Assembly: GCA_018398765.1 (NCBI GenBank)
Contig: JAHBMJ010001059.1
Coordinates: 7,221 to 36,584, forward strand
DNA length: 29,364 bases
Origin: Chromera velia
Lineage: Eukaryota > Sar > Chromeraceae
Direction of reading: 5' to 3'
Below are positions 1-10,081 of this stretch, piece by piece. The position numbers and the translations under genes are program-made. The notes beneath the pieces were generated by a model. That model made no database searches. It saw nothing but the letters and a program-made list of their open reading frames with translations, and was not told the DNA's origin. Numbering within the stretch: the stretch's first letter is position 1; each line of letters starts with the position of its first letter.

Positions 1-306
1 CGCCGCCGAGCCCGGGGCCCCCGCGGCCATGCACCATGAGGGGAGACTGTTAATGATAATTAGCATGAAAATGTATGAAAGGTTATGTTATTCATATGTT
101 ATTCATATCAAAGGCTGGCTGTGGGTTGAGACTGTTACGAAAAGAGGCAGTGGCTGCTCTTTGGGCATAGCTGGTTTACAGAATGTCTCTTTCCCTGTGT
201 TTGAATACCGACCAGAACAAGCCGATCCTGTCTCCAAAATAGATTAACACTGAATTGTTGAGCTCGCTCCTCTCTGTACTTCCTGTATATTCATATTAGC
301 TGCGTC
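1..306 (+). other. Upstream region of the RRM/RING gene
   Basis: No coding exon is convincing here. The first 28 bases are almost pure G+C and unlike the AT-richer sequence that follows. The rest is presumably promoter and 5' untranslated sequence, without a recognisable core element. Confidence 0.3.
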
Positions 307-619
307 ATGGACACCCTCTCCTCACCTCCGCCCCCGGCTTCCTTTCTGAGGACCGTGTTAATTGAGGGACTTCCCCTGCACGCCTTGGATGACAAGAAAT
401 TGAAACAGAATCTCAGGTCACTTCTTTCCCAGAGCTTTGGCCCTGTCTCCTCCTTCTCTTCCCTCCCTCCCGCTGCCTCCACTCTCCTCCCAACAATCAA
501 ACCCGTGGCATCCTGGGGAGCCTTCTCGGTCTCTCGTGTCTGTGGAGGAAATGATGGGGAAGGGGGGAACGAGGGCGAGAGGCGGGGGAAGATGCTCGTG
601 ACGTTCGACTCTGTGGAGA
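307..619 (+). CDS. Exon 1: start codon and first RRM-like module
   Basis: The exon opens with ATG at 307. The product has an RNP2-like strand (TVLIEGLP, about residues 17-24) and an RNP1-like strand (KMLVTFD, about residues 97-103), separated by a long Ser/Gly/Glu-rich loop. The open frame stops at 634-636. A donor at 620 leaves one base, which fits the acceptor before 1761. A donor at 631 in phase 0 would instead fit a second AG at 1767-1768. I cannot choose between them by eye. Confidence 0.65.
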
Positions 620-1644
620 GTGCGCGGTCCGTTTGACCTGTCTACATTTTCATGGCTGAGGCATCCACACTTAATGAACGCATGTGGTTCTGGGGAAGAC
701 GTTCCCAGAGGACGTGTACATGATAACCAGTCTCCTGCTGCTTTTCTCTCTTGAAGCGTCGGTTCATCTTCCGTCCGCCTTCTGTGTAGGCCCCCTTTGC
801 TACCCGTTTCTTCCTATGTCTAAAAAGCGCTCTCCGTCGGACTCGTTTTCATTTTGGGGCCTCTGTGGCGCCGTGAAATGCTACTTCTTCCCTTCTTCTT
901 TGTCCTCTAATTCCTCGCTGCGGATAGCAACAGTGTTTTTAGTGGTGGACTGGAGCACTGTCGCCGTTTTGTTTGTTAAAGGTCGCCTCTGCAAACGACG
1001 GAAATGAAAGGAAATGCTCTGAAGCAAGCGTTGTCTCTTCAACGGTGGAACCATTTCGAATTCTGTACCTTTCCTGAATGGATTCACTGTGTCCTCCATG
1101 AGAGATGCAGGCAGGCAGAGGAGGTGGGGGAGATTCAGTTCTGCGGGAGTCGTCTATTCCTTTCGTCTCGCGGCCCCGGTAGGCTTTCCTTGAGAGTAAC
1201 GTCTCTCTCTCGCAGGCGTGTTGACCCACTCAAGATCTTCTTTGAGCTGTTATACAGAAAGTTCGATCCAGCCAGCCTCTCTCTCTCTTCCCTTTTTTTT
1301 GCTACCTTCTTTCCGCCCTTCCTTCCTTCCCTCCTTCCTTCCTTTCTTCCTTCCTTCCTTCCGTCCTTCCTTTCTTCCTTTCTTCCTTCCTTCCTTCCTC
1401 CCTCCCTTCCTTCCTACCTTCCCTCCTTCCTTCCTTTCTTTCTTCCTTCCTTCCTTCCTTTCTTCCTTCCTTCCTTTGTTTGAGAGTCGATCCCCATCCC
1501 TTTTGTCCCCCCCTCTCTGTCTGACACCCTTTTCCCCCCACACGCGACCTGTCTTTCTCCGCTTCACGCCGGTTTCAAAAACGAGGAGGCACACAGATGC
1601 CTCTGCAAGAGCGTATGACAAGTAGTGCGTGGATGTGTGGGTGC

Positions 1645-1681
<37 letters not shown>

Positions 1682-2080
1682 GGAGAATGAGAGAGAGAGA
1701 GGGAGAATGAGAGAGAGAGAGAGAGAGAAGGGAGAGTGTGCATGTGTGCGATGTGTGCAGATGACGAGATTCTCCTTGCGGGTGGGGTCCTTCCTAAGGA
1801 AAGGTTACAACAAAAAGCCGCACCCAGCGCTCTCCAACCGCTCCCCCCTGACGCATTCGAGATGAGTCACCGTGTGATAGTGGAGAATCTCTCAGCGTCG
1901 TGGAGGGACAGTCACCTGCATTCTCTCTTCAAAGGGTGAGCAAGGGCGCGAAGGCGCTTCTACGGACTTTCCGAGTTTTTGCGTTTTTTTTTTGTCTGTT
2001 CGCTAGTTGAGACTTTCTTTCTTTCTTTGCTTCCTTCCTTCCTTCTTTCTTTCTTTCTTTCTTTCCTTCCTTCCTTTTCT

Positions 2081-2111
<31 letters not shown>

Positions 2112-2187
2112 CTTCTTTCTTTCTCTTTCTTCTTTCTTTCTTTTCTCCTTTCCTTCTTTCTTTTCTCCTTTCTTTCTTTCTTTTCTC

Positions 2188-2222
<35 letters not shown>

Positions 2223-2800
2223 TTCTCCTTTCTTTCTTTCTTTCTTTCTTTTCTTTCTTTCTTTCTTTTCTTTCTTTCTTTTTCTTCCTCCCCTTCTTTC
2301 TTTCTTTCTTTCTTTCTCTCTCTCTCTCTCTTTCTCTTTCTTTCTTGCTTGCTTGCTTTCTTGCTTTCTTGCTTGCTTTCTTTCTTTCTTTTGTTTCTTT
2401 CTTTCTTTCTTTCTTTCTTTCTTTCCTTTGCTTTCTTGCTTTCAGACTTTCTTTCTTTCTTTCTTTCTTTCTGTCTTTCTTGCTTCCTTCCGCCCGTCCT
2501 TGTTTATCTGCAGATACATAGACACACATACACACAAATACAGACACACACGCACATACACAAACAGACACACATAGACACACACAGAGGAGGGGGGGAA
2601 GCTGGGGGGGAGACAGTGACAGAGGCAGAGGCAGAGACACTGAGAAAGAGGGGGGGGGGAGAGAGAAAAGGATAGACGGAAGAAAGGAAGGATGGGCACC
2701 TGTCTTTCTTCCTTTCGTTCTTTCTTCCTTCCTTCTTTCTTTTTTTCTTTCTTTCTTTTTCTTCTTTCTTTCTTTCTCTTTCTTCTTCCTTTCTTTTCTC

Positions 2801-2831
<31 letters not shown>

Positions 2832-5800
2832 TTTTTCTTTCTTTCTTTCTTTTTCTTCCTCCCTTTCTTTCTTTCTTTCTTTCTTTTCTTTCTTTTCTTT
2901 CTTTCTTTCTTTTCTTTCTTTTCTTTCTTTTCTTTCTTTTCTTTCTTTCTTTCTTTCTTTTTCTTCCTTTCTTTCTTTCTTTCTTTCTTTTTTTCTGTCC
3001 GTCTGTCTGTGTGTCTGTCTGTCTGTCTGTCAAGTAAGGAAAAATAGTCTGTCTGTCTTCTGAAAGAAAGGAAGAGAAAAAGGCGCTGGTTGACTGGATG
3101 GAGCAAGGAGGAAGATTGTTCGGTGATTCAGAACAGGAAAACAAAAATGATAAAAGCGAGGCGAGGTGGTTTCATTCATTCATTCATTCATTCATTCCTT
3201 CATTCCTTTCCTCCGTTCGTTCTTTTTTTTCTGTTTATGTTTTTCTCTCTTCCTCTCTCTCTTCCTCCTCTTGCCGTACGTTCTTTCGCCGTCCGTGTCT
3301 GTCTCTTTCCTTCCTTCCTTCCTTCCTTCCTCTATCCTTTCGTGCTTTCTTTCTGTTTCTTTCTTTGTTTGTTTCTTTCGTTCTTTTTGTAACTTTCTTT
3401 TCCTCTTTGTTGCACTGTCTTACATTATCGCATATTTGCGTTTGCTTGTTCCTTTGTTCGTTTGTTTTTCGGGGTCTTTTCCGTTTGGCTATCCGCTTTA
3501 GCGTCTTTGACTTGAGAAGAATTTGCATGGAAAAGGCACTGTCTAACAAGCAAATTCCGGGCGTACCGTGATCTTCTCCGCAGAAACACTCATTTCACTA
3601 CTTGCGACTTTGTTGACATCAAGGCCCGTACCTGCAAGTTTAATTCCCGCTTCGTCTTTCCACACATATACCGGTTTTTTGACCGCCTCGTCTCGTCTCT
3701 ACCCCCCGCCCCCCCCCCCCCCCCCCCCCCCCCCCCCCTGCGCTTCTGTCACCATCGTAGATTCGGTGAGATTGTCCTTGCGAAGGTCGTGATCCACAGA
3801 GAGGGGGGGGGCAATTGCACCTCTTCCGCACCACCAGCTTTCGGTGCTTCATCATCCTCATCTTCTTCGTCCATATCCGCTGGGGCCGGCCTAGCTGGAG
3901 AGGGGGAGGGGGTTGAGAAGGGGGTGCAGGGACCCGTACAAAGGGCGTGTGGTTTGGTGGTCTTCCGGTCAGTTGCTTCATTTTGTGCATGTCGATCAAG
4001 AGGGTGAGAGGCACTGAGAAGGAGGAAGCAAGGGCGGAAAGGCAAGAGGACCCGCATGCGTGAGTTGAAATCACTCGGTGAAATCAAAACTGCAAGCGGC
4101 AGTCCAGCCATGTAGGTGTTTCGGAGCTCCCTGTGGACATGTGCGTGCTCTTTCTGACTGTGTGTGTGTGTGTGTGTGTGTGTGAGGTTTGTGGGTTTTG
4201 GGAGAGAAAGAAGACCGAGACAATACAAAGACTTCAGGAACCTTCTATGGAAGAAAAAACGCGCATGCAGCCAGGGAAAAAGTTGTGCAGAGGATGAGTG
4301 ATGTCGTGTGCATTTATTTGCCGAATCATTCATCGCTTCGGTATGCTTGCAGGTACGAGGCTTCAGCTGCGGAAGCGGCAGAGGAGATGAACGGCAAGAA
4401 AATTCCCGACTGGCCTCACGCTCTCCGGGTGTTCAGATCCAGACAGCAGGTTTGTCAGTTTTCTCCGGGTGCATTGTAAAGAGGCAAAAGGGGGTGGAGT
4501 GCTCGATCGATGCAGTGATTCCAAGCGTGTGTCACTCGATCAGATATCTATGTCATCAGGGTTCAGAAGATGGTAATCTTGTCAGGCCGTAGAAGAATGT
4601 TGTTCCTCTCTTGTTGTCATAGATATGTCACATTGTGGGAGTCGAAAGGGTCGAGTTCTTGACTGGGTGCGCATGGCAGATACGTCAGCGAAAGAACGAA
4701 GGAAGGAGAGGTTATGCAATTTGTTTTTTCGATCATACAGTGGGCTGGCTAGCAAACAAAGGACCAACCACTTCGCCAGTCAGTCAGCCACCTGGTCCAG
4801 CACTTGACCGGGGTGGCAGTCCATTTCGAGCTTTTTCTGCCCTTGCTCGTAGTTGTCCGCTCTCCCTTTGTTCGTCCCTAGAGCAGCATCTTGACCAGAC
4901 ATGCGCTTTGGCTAGTCGAGTACTTTCAGAGACAGTTCCGATCGAGACGGATGTCTCGTTTGACTGTACTACTCTATTCTCTCTTCTCCACGCTGGTGGC
5001 CCGTAACCCCCCCCTCGTGGCATTCATGATTCCTACACGGGCGTGCATGTTCGTCTGCGTACGAACCACTGACTCCTTCACTCGTGCAGGAGCTGACTCT
5101 GTCTTCCCCGCCCGTAACGGAAAGCCCGATGGCATCGCTGTTGACAAAACACCTCCACCTCCCAATGAGCAACCTGAGGGCTCTGGTAGGCGGGGGAGGG
5201 GGGCAGGGGGGGAGACCCCGGTCTGCGTCTGCGTCCTCCGCTTCTCCAAATCTGTCTCTTCCACCTCTGCCTGCTGCTGGATCTCATCCGGAAGGAGAGA
5301 GAGAGAAGCGCGGGATCTGTGCCACGGCGACTTCTTCGAATCAGTTGAAGGAAAGGAGAGGCAGGAAGGAAAAAGGAAGGGACGGTGCTGGAAGCACTTA
5401 CACTCCTCTCCGAGCTCCTCTATCTTCGGTATATGACCAAATGAAAAGAGCCCCCACAAGGACGCCGACTGCGGAGGCTCCAGATGCTTCTGCGGCCTCT
5501 CCAGACTCCCACCCCCCTACCCCTCTTCTGAACTGTTCCGCTTCTCGGCCGTCTTCTGCCTCGTCGTCTTTTGTCGAACAGAAGGGGCGGCGGGGTCTGA
5601 GGGAAGACTCGGGGGCTCCTGACAGCTTCAAAAGGCTGGACCAGCAGGCAGGGGACGGAGGGGAGAAACAGAATTCTAGGGAGGAGTGCAGTCTGGTGGG
5701 AGCAGGAGACGATGCGGAGTGTCCAATTTGTATGGAAGAAGTCGGTTAATCAATTTGTTTCTTGCTCTCTTCTCTCTTTTCTCCCTCTCCTTTTGTCTCA

Positions 5801-6695
5801 TTGAGTGTCAGTGTCTCTGAGGGTGTCGGTGTCACTTGGTCTAGTGTTCTGTTGAACCAGGGCTGACCCGCTCTGTGAGTGTCATCCCTCTGTCAGTCTC
5901 CTGTGGGACAAAGAGAAAGCGTAGCGTGGGTAAATGCGTGCAGTCTGTTTCGCTGTTTCTTTCTATCATATCTTGATGTCCGTATTCCGGGGTGCTTGTC
6001 CTTTTTCTACCGGCCAGGCCTGGCAGCGGGAAGGCAGACTGGGCAGAAGACAGGGGAAGACAGGAAGTCTCGATTTATGCGACTTGTTTGTGCGTATCTC
6101 CATAACTTCTGCCTCTTTCGCTTTGACTCATGATTCAAAGAGAAGAAACCAGAGAAGTAGAACTGCATATTTGGTCTATCTACAAGGATTTGAGTGGTCT
6201 CCAATTGATCGAGCTGGTTGAGTCTCTTTCTCTTCCCCGATACGTCTTTGTTGCTTCATGAGCTGACTTTTTTCTGCAGGTATCGAATGTTGAGGGTCTG
6301 TTCTGGGTGAAGGGCCAGGAGTGCAGGCACCAGCTGTGCAATGTGTGCTTCAGGAGTCTGAAGGCGCGGGGACTGCACAGGTGCCCTCTGTGTAGACGGA
6401 GTTTTTTTGCTCCGGGAGCTCTCTGGTGGGTCTTGGAACATATTCAGGAGATCTCCAACTGGTCTTGTATCACGTCTCTTTACTTCTCTGTCGGTGCGAT
6501 TTTCCGATTTTTCTTGCCACCAGCAGAGTGCGAGAGCGAAAGATTATGAGTTACGGACTCAGCGAGGGGGTGAGATATTCAGAAGGACTGACAGGGAAAG
6601 CAGTGTGGTTGCGAGGAAGAAAGTGAGTCTCTGTCTCTCTCTTTCTCTTTCTCTCTCTTTCTCTCTCTCTCTCTCTCTTTCTCTCTCGCTGTGTG

Positions 6696-6791
<96 letters not shown>

Positions 6792-7549
6792 GTGCGTGCG
6801 TGCGTGCGTCGTCGTAAAAATGTCTGTGAGAGAGATAATAGTCTACGCTCATGTGTGCAGGTATTTCGGCCAGTTGTGTCGCATTTTGTTTGAGTGGCTG
6901 TTGATCTCGGCTTCTCCTATTCTCTTTCCCCTCTTCTTCTCCTCCGTTGTCGGAGGGCTCTTGGGTCTTGCTTTGGTCCTCTACTGCACCTCTGTGGGTC
7001 TCCTCTGGGCGAGCTCCTTCTTCATTTTTGTCAGGTGGGGCAAATAGCTTCGGGTCAAAGTTGATGAGCGTAGGGATGAGTGACGTGAATGTGTCTGTCT
7101 GCTCTCCCTTCGTCCTGCGCGTCATTCTTCATTTGAAAGGGAAAACAGAAGAATTGGACTCAATCACTTTATCTGCAAACGCCGTACCCACTCACCCTCA
7201 CGAAACTTCACCCTTTTTACTTCGAGTTTGTCTGGGTGAGGGATTGTGGCAGAAGATCAAAGTGAGAAGCGGACCCGCATAGGAATACATTTAGTCGGCT
7301 TTTTCTGCCAGCGTCATCTTTGTCGTTATCTTCCTGGACATCAGGATGAGACAGCGATGTGAAAGAGACGATGAGACAGTGGTGTGAAAGGGATTTTGTT
7401 TGTTCAGTTGATTGGAAAGGAGTCAAGACCTTGGATTTCAGGCGGTTTCATCTGTGGCCGTTTACCGCGTTTGCTTCCACATGCCCAATTTCCATCACGA
7501 TGAGATTTTTTGTCTGGCTGGCTGGCTGGCTGGCTCTCCGTCTGTTTTC

Positions 7550-7582
<33 letters not shown>

Positions 7583-7853
7583 GTGTTTTCTTGTGCTGTT
7601 CCCTGCAAAGATAATCAAAGACACAAGAAAAAGAGAAGCAAAAAGAGAAAGCCTGTTTGTTTTTGGTTCTTTTCCTTCCTTCGTTCCTTCCTTCCTTGTT
7701 TTCTTTCTTTCTTTTCCTTCTTTCTTTCTTCCTTTCTTCCTTCCTTCATTAGTATTATTATTATTGTTATTATTATTATTATTATTATTATATTCTCTCC
7801 CTCTCTCTCTCTCCCCCTCTCTTTCTTTCTTTCTGTCTTTCTTTCTTTTTCTT

Positions 7854-7889
<36 letters not shown>

Positions 7890-7966
7890 GCTTGCTTGCT
7901 TTCTTTCTTTCTGTCTTTCTTTCTTTCCCTCTTTCTTTCTTTCTTTCTTTCTTTCTTTCATACGTT

Positions 7967-8006
<40 letters not shown>

Positions 8007-8405
8007 CTTTCTTTCTTTCTCTCTCTCTCTCTCTCTCTCTGTTTCTCTTCTGTCTTTCTTTATATCTTTATGCTTCTCTCTCTCTCTCTCTCTCTCCCCC
8101 TCTCTCTCTCTTTCTGTCTTTCTTTTTTGTTTTCCTTGTCTTTCTTTTCTTCCTTCCTTCCTTCCTTCCTTCCTTTTTTCTTTCTTTCTTTCTTTCTTTC
8201 TTTCGTTCGTTCGTTCGTTGTTTCGTTTTCTTTCTTTCTTTCTTCCTTCGTTTTTTGCCTTCCTTTCTTCCCGCCTTCCTTTCCTCCTTCCCTTCTCCCC
8301 TCTTTGCTTGCTGCCTTCTCTCCTTCATCCCTCTCTTTCCCTCTCCCTGTCCCCCTTTCTTTCTTTTCTTTCTTTCTTTCTTTTCTTTCTTTCTTTTCTT
8401 TCTTC

Positions 8406-8449
<44 letters not shown>

Positions 8450-8662
8450 CTTGCTTGCTTGCTTGCTTCCTTACTTCTTTTCTTTTTTCCTTTCCTTTCC
8501 TTCCTTCCTTTCTTTCTTTCTTTCTTGCTTCTTTCTTTCCTTTCTTCCTTTTCTTTCCTTCCTTCCTTACTTCTTTTCTTTTTTCCTTTCCTTCCTTCCT
8601 TCCTTCCTTCCTTTCTTTCGTTCTTTCTTTCTTTCTTTTCTTTCTTTCTTTCTTTCTTCCTT

Positions 8663-8700
<38 letters not shown>

Positions 8701-9513
8701 GCTTGCTTGCTTGCTTGCTTGCTTTCTTCCTTTCTTTCTTTCTTTCTTTCTTTCAGACTTTCTTTCTTTCTTTCTTTCTCTCTTTTGCTTTCTTGCTTTC
8801 AGACTTTCTTTCTTTCTGTCTTTCTTTCTTCCTTCCGCCCGTCCTTGTTTATCTGCAGATACATAGACACACATACACACACACACACACACGCACATAC
8901 ACAAACAGACACACATAGACACACACAGAGGAGGGGGGGAGGCTGGGGGGGAGACAGTGACAGAGGCAGAGGCAGAGACACCGAGAAAGAGGGGGGGGGG
9001 AGAGAGAAAAGGATAGAGGGAAGAAAGGAAGGATGGGCACCTGTCTTTCTTCCTTTCGTTCTTCCTTCCTTCCTTCCGTTCGTTTGTTCTTTCTTGCTTC
9101 CTTGCCTTCTTTAATCCTTTTCCTTTTTTTTTTCGCCTCCCTTCTTTCCACCCTTCCTCGTTTATCTGTTGTGTAGGTGAGAAGATCAAAAGCAAGAGAA
9201 GGCGACACGTGTAGAGTCGATCCGCCTGTCTTTCCGTCTGTCTGCAGGAGCGTGTTCAGATTTGGCGTCAACGCTCTGCACATCATCTGCCTTCCCGCAA
9301 TTTGCGTTGCCCTCTATTGCTTGGTCGTCGTCCGGTCAGATTTCTGTCTCGGGATGGAATGTGATTTACTGGTCCTCCAGTTTTCCCCACAGGCTCGCTT
9401 CAATGATGCCATTTCTGGAGGCAAACCACGAAGAGGGCTATACTTGGTATTCCTTTCTTCCTCCCACCTTTCCATCCGTTCGTCGACTTTCGTTCTCTTT
9501 GGTCTTCAGGTGA
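307..9513 (+). CDS. Split gene: two RRM-like domains, RING finger and C-terminal membrane segments (candidate E3 ubiquitin ligase)
   Basis: This is a multi-exon gene assembled by eye from exons at 307-619, 1761-1935, 3930-3967, 4353-4449, 5090-5740, 6280-6425, 6527-6622, 6861-7034 and 9248-9334 plus a tail. In order the product shows two RRM-like modules, a Ser/Pro/Gly-rich disordered linker, a C3HC4 RING and several hydrophobic stretches. RING fingers of this type recruit E2 enzymes for ubiquitin transfer, and RRMs usually bind RNA or sometimes protein. A membrane-bound ubiquitin ligase is inferred. The junctions 3967/4353, 4449/5090, 5740/6280 and 7034/9248 keep phase with GT-AG ends. The 1935/3930 junction does not, so a small exon, probably finishing the middle of the second RRM, is missing from this model. 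The 6425/6527/6622/6861 chain also conflicts in phase. I recognise no named orthologue. Existence of the gene is well supported; exact exon ends are not. Confidence 0.72.
1262..1480. repeat. CCTT/CTTT pyrimidine microsatellite in intron 1
   Basis: A mostly perfect pyrimidine run built of CCTT and CTTT units, with a CT-rich start. Reading frames through it encode only Leu/Pro/Phe/Ser or Lys/Glu/Arg repeats and are not genes. Confidence 0.9.
1636..1735. repeat. GT and GA dinucleotide repeats before exon 2
   Basis: A (GT)n run is followed by (GA)n blocks interrupted by GGGAGAATGA units. It sits immediately upstream of the exon 2 acceptor, which therefore lacks a normal pyrimidine tract. Confidence 0.9.
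1761..1935 (+). CDS. Exon 2: end of first RRM, start of second RRM
   Basis: The exon follows a TGTGCAG acceptor and ends at an AAAGG/GTGAGC donor. It encodes what looks like the last helix and strand of RRM1, a Pro/Ala linker, and then the RNP2 strand of RRM2 (RVIVENLSASW) with its first helix. It leaves two bases of a codon, which does not match the phase of the next recognisable exon. Confidence 0.65.
2013..3030. repeat. 1-kb TTTC microsatellite block with an embedded mixed repeat
   Basis: TTTC/TTCC arrays flank a non-pyrimidine core (2483-2721) of CA repeats, short G runs and GA-rich sequence. The block ends in (GTCT)n. The core recurs at 8830-9061. Confidence 0.92.
3704..3738. repeat. 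Poly-C tract in an intron
   Basis: About 30 consecutive C residues, likely variable in length and hard to sequence. Only poly-Pro or poly-Gly can be read through it. Confidence 0.9.
3930..3967 (+). CDS. Exon 3: short RNP1-like exon of second RRM
   Basis: This 38-bp exon lies between a GTGCAG acceptor and a CG/GTCAGT donor and encodes GPVQRACGLVVF, an RNP1-like strand. Its end joins in phase to the exon at 4353, giving the expected F-x-x-x-x-x-A helix of an RRM. That exact continuation is the main reason to accept so small an exon. Confidence 0.6.
4353..4449 (+). CDS. Exon 4: C-terminal half of second RRM
   Basis: The acceptor is TTGCAG and the donor is CAG/GTTTGT. The product contains the RRM helix-2 and strand-4 pattern (A-A-E-A-A-E-E-M-N-G followed by a short basic strand). 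It ends in phase 0 and joins directly to the exon at 5090. Confidence 0.7.
5090..5740 (+). CDS. Exon 5: disordered linker and first RING cysteine pair
   Basis: This is the longest exon, phase 0 at both ends, after a CGTGCAG acceptor. It encodes about 217 residues rich in Ser, Pro, Gly, Ala and charged residues, probably disordered. It ends in ECPICMEE, the first zinc-ligand pair of a RING (Cys codons at 5720 and 5729). The donor GTCGGT at 5741 keeps the frame into 6280; a donor at 5745 would not. Confidence 0.75.
6280..6425 (+). CDS. Exon 6: remainder of the C3HC4 RING finger
   Basis: After a long pyrimidine tract and TGCAG the exon encodes the rest of the RING. Ligands are Cys 6322, His 6328, Cys 6337, Cys 6346 and the CPLC pair (Cys codons 6382 and 6391). 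With CPIC from exon 5 this makes a full C-x2-C...C-x-H-x2-C-x2-C...C-x2-C set. A GTGGGT donor at 6426 is the best-looking end, but others at 6430, 6462 and 6467 are possible, and the choice affects the frame of the next exon. Confidence 0.75.
6527..6622 (+). CDS. Exon 7 (frame uncertain): charged linker
   Basis: The segment lies between a CAGCAG acceptor and an AA/GTGAGT donor. Two frames are open. One fits the GTGGGT donor of exon 6 if the exon begins at 6529 but ends in the wrong phase for exon 8. The other ends correctly for exon 8 but needs a different exon 6 donor. A missed small exon would also explain this. Both products are hydrophilic and basic. Confidence 0.45.
6630..6812. repeat. 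CT, GT and CGTG microsatellites between exons 7 and 8
   Basis: (CT)n is followed by a long (GT)n and a short CGTG array. The intron is otherwise short. These repeats may hide a micro-exon, given the phase conflict between exons 6, 7 and 8. Confidence 0.9.
6861..7034 (+). CDS. Exon 8: hydrophobic transmembrane region
   Basis: After TGTGCAG only one frame stays open across the exon, which ends TCAG/GTGGGG. It encodes roughly 58 residues that are almost entirely hydrophobic, enough for two membrane spans. A two-base remainder joins in phase to the exon at 9248 across a 2.2-kb intron of simple repeats. Confidence 0.68.
7671..9140. repeat. 1.4-kb compound pyrimidine microsatellite in intron 8
   Basis: CCTT, TTTC, CT, TTGC and ATT arrays run almost without interruption on the + strand. 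They enclose the second copy of the CA/GA core at 8830-9061. Long apparent reading frames here are repeat artefacts. Confidence 0.92.
9248..9513 (+). CDS. Exon 9 and 3' end: last hydrophobic segment, end ambiguous
   Basis: The exon begins after CTGCAG and encodes another hydrophobic span (FGVNALHIICLPAICVALYC). A donor at 9335 and acceptor at 9391-9392 would define a 58-bp intron that keeps phase; the protein then ends at a TGA at 9511-9513. If that intron is not spliced the frame instead runs to a TGA at 9600-9602. The 3' end cannot be fixed from sequence alone. Confidence 0.5.
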
Positions 9514-9602
9514 CTTTAACAGGCATTTATTTGTGCGACGATCTGTCTCCCTTTCCGTTTTGGAACATTTTTGCGTTCCGCCTTTCGTTTGTTCATTCGT
9601 GA

Positions 9603-10077
9603 CCTGCATAGCAGATTTCATCTTTTCATGTTTACAGTGGCAGGTTGTTGTACATACACGTCTGTTGGTGGTGCAGCATTTAGGCAAGCCGAAGCACCGC
9701 TAGAAGCATCGTTTCCCATGCCCCTTTGTGCTGACACGTGCAGGTTAGTTACAAGCACGCTTCTCTTTGTCCTCGAATCCCTGGTTTCGGGGGTTGTGGG
9801 CGAGACAGGGGAACGTGGTCATGAGCCTCGAGGGGAGACAACTGAGTCCGCTGCGTTGGCCGCGAAGGACAACACAAGAAGAGAAGAGGGGGTGTCGAGA
9901 CCAACAAGTGGGGAGAGAGACCGTTCGGGCGCAAGTGACCAGGGCCGGTCAGAGCAACACCGGGATCATTAGAGTGCGCAGTTGCTGGAGGCAACGAAAC
10001 TCATGGGATAGGTCACACAAAGAGGGCCATGTGTAGAATCATTTGCGTGCCTATGACACGCAACCCCCCCCCCCCCC
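9603..10077 (+). other. Unassigned stretch before the assembly gap
   Basis: Sequence of gene-like composition with a plausible acceptor at 9642-9643 and donor near 9747. The product between them (a Cys/Ala/Pro-rich 34-residue segment) does not join in phase to the exon set above. It may be a further exon of the RING gene or 3' untranslated sequence. It ends in a C homopolymer. Confidence 0.3.
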
Positions 10078-10081
10078 NNNN
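10078..10081. other. Assembly gap (four Ns)
   Basis: NNNN directly follows a run of about 15 C residues. Gap length is arbitrary, so continuity between the RING gene and the retroelement region is not guaranteed. Confidence 0.98.

Noticed and set aside
1960-3144. 394-codon minus-strand frame rich in Lys, Arg and Glu
   Set aside because: It is a direct reading of TTTC/CCTT microsatellites; composition is fixed by the repeat and there are no domains. It lies antisense in an intron of the RING gene.
3640-4333. Minus-strand frames with poly-Gly and acidic segments opposite exon 3
   Set aside because: They run through poly-C and CA repeats and overlap an exon whose phase fits the RING gene.
5720-6393. 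RBR-type (RING-IBR-RING) ligase
   Set aside because: Only one RING ligand set is present; no IBR or second RING cysteine pattern follows before the hydrophobic exons.
6559-7125. Minus-strand frame with long Thr-His and Arg-Glu runs
   Set aside because: It comes from GT and CT repeats and from antisense of the membrane exon.
7359-9114. Long + strand frames of 400-520 codons rich in Ser, Phe and Leu
   Set aside because: Several frames are open at once only because pyrimidine repeats contain no stop codons.
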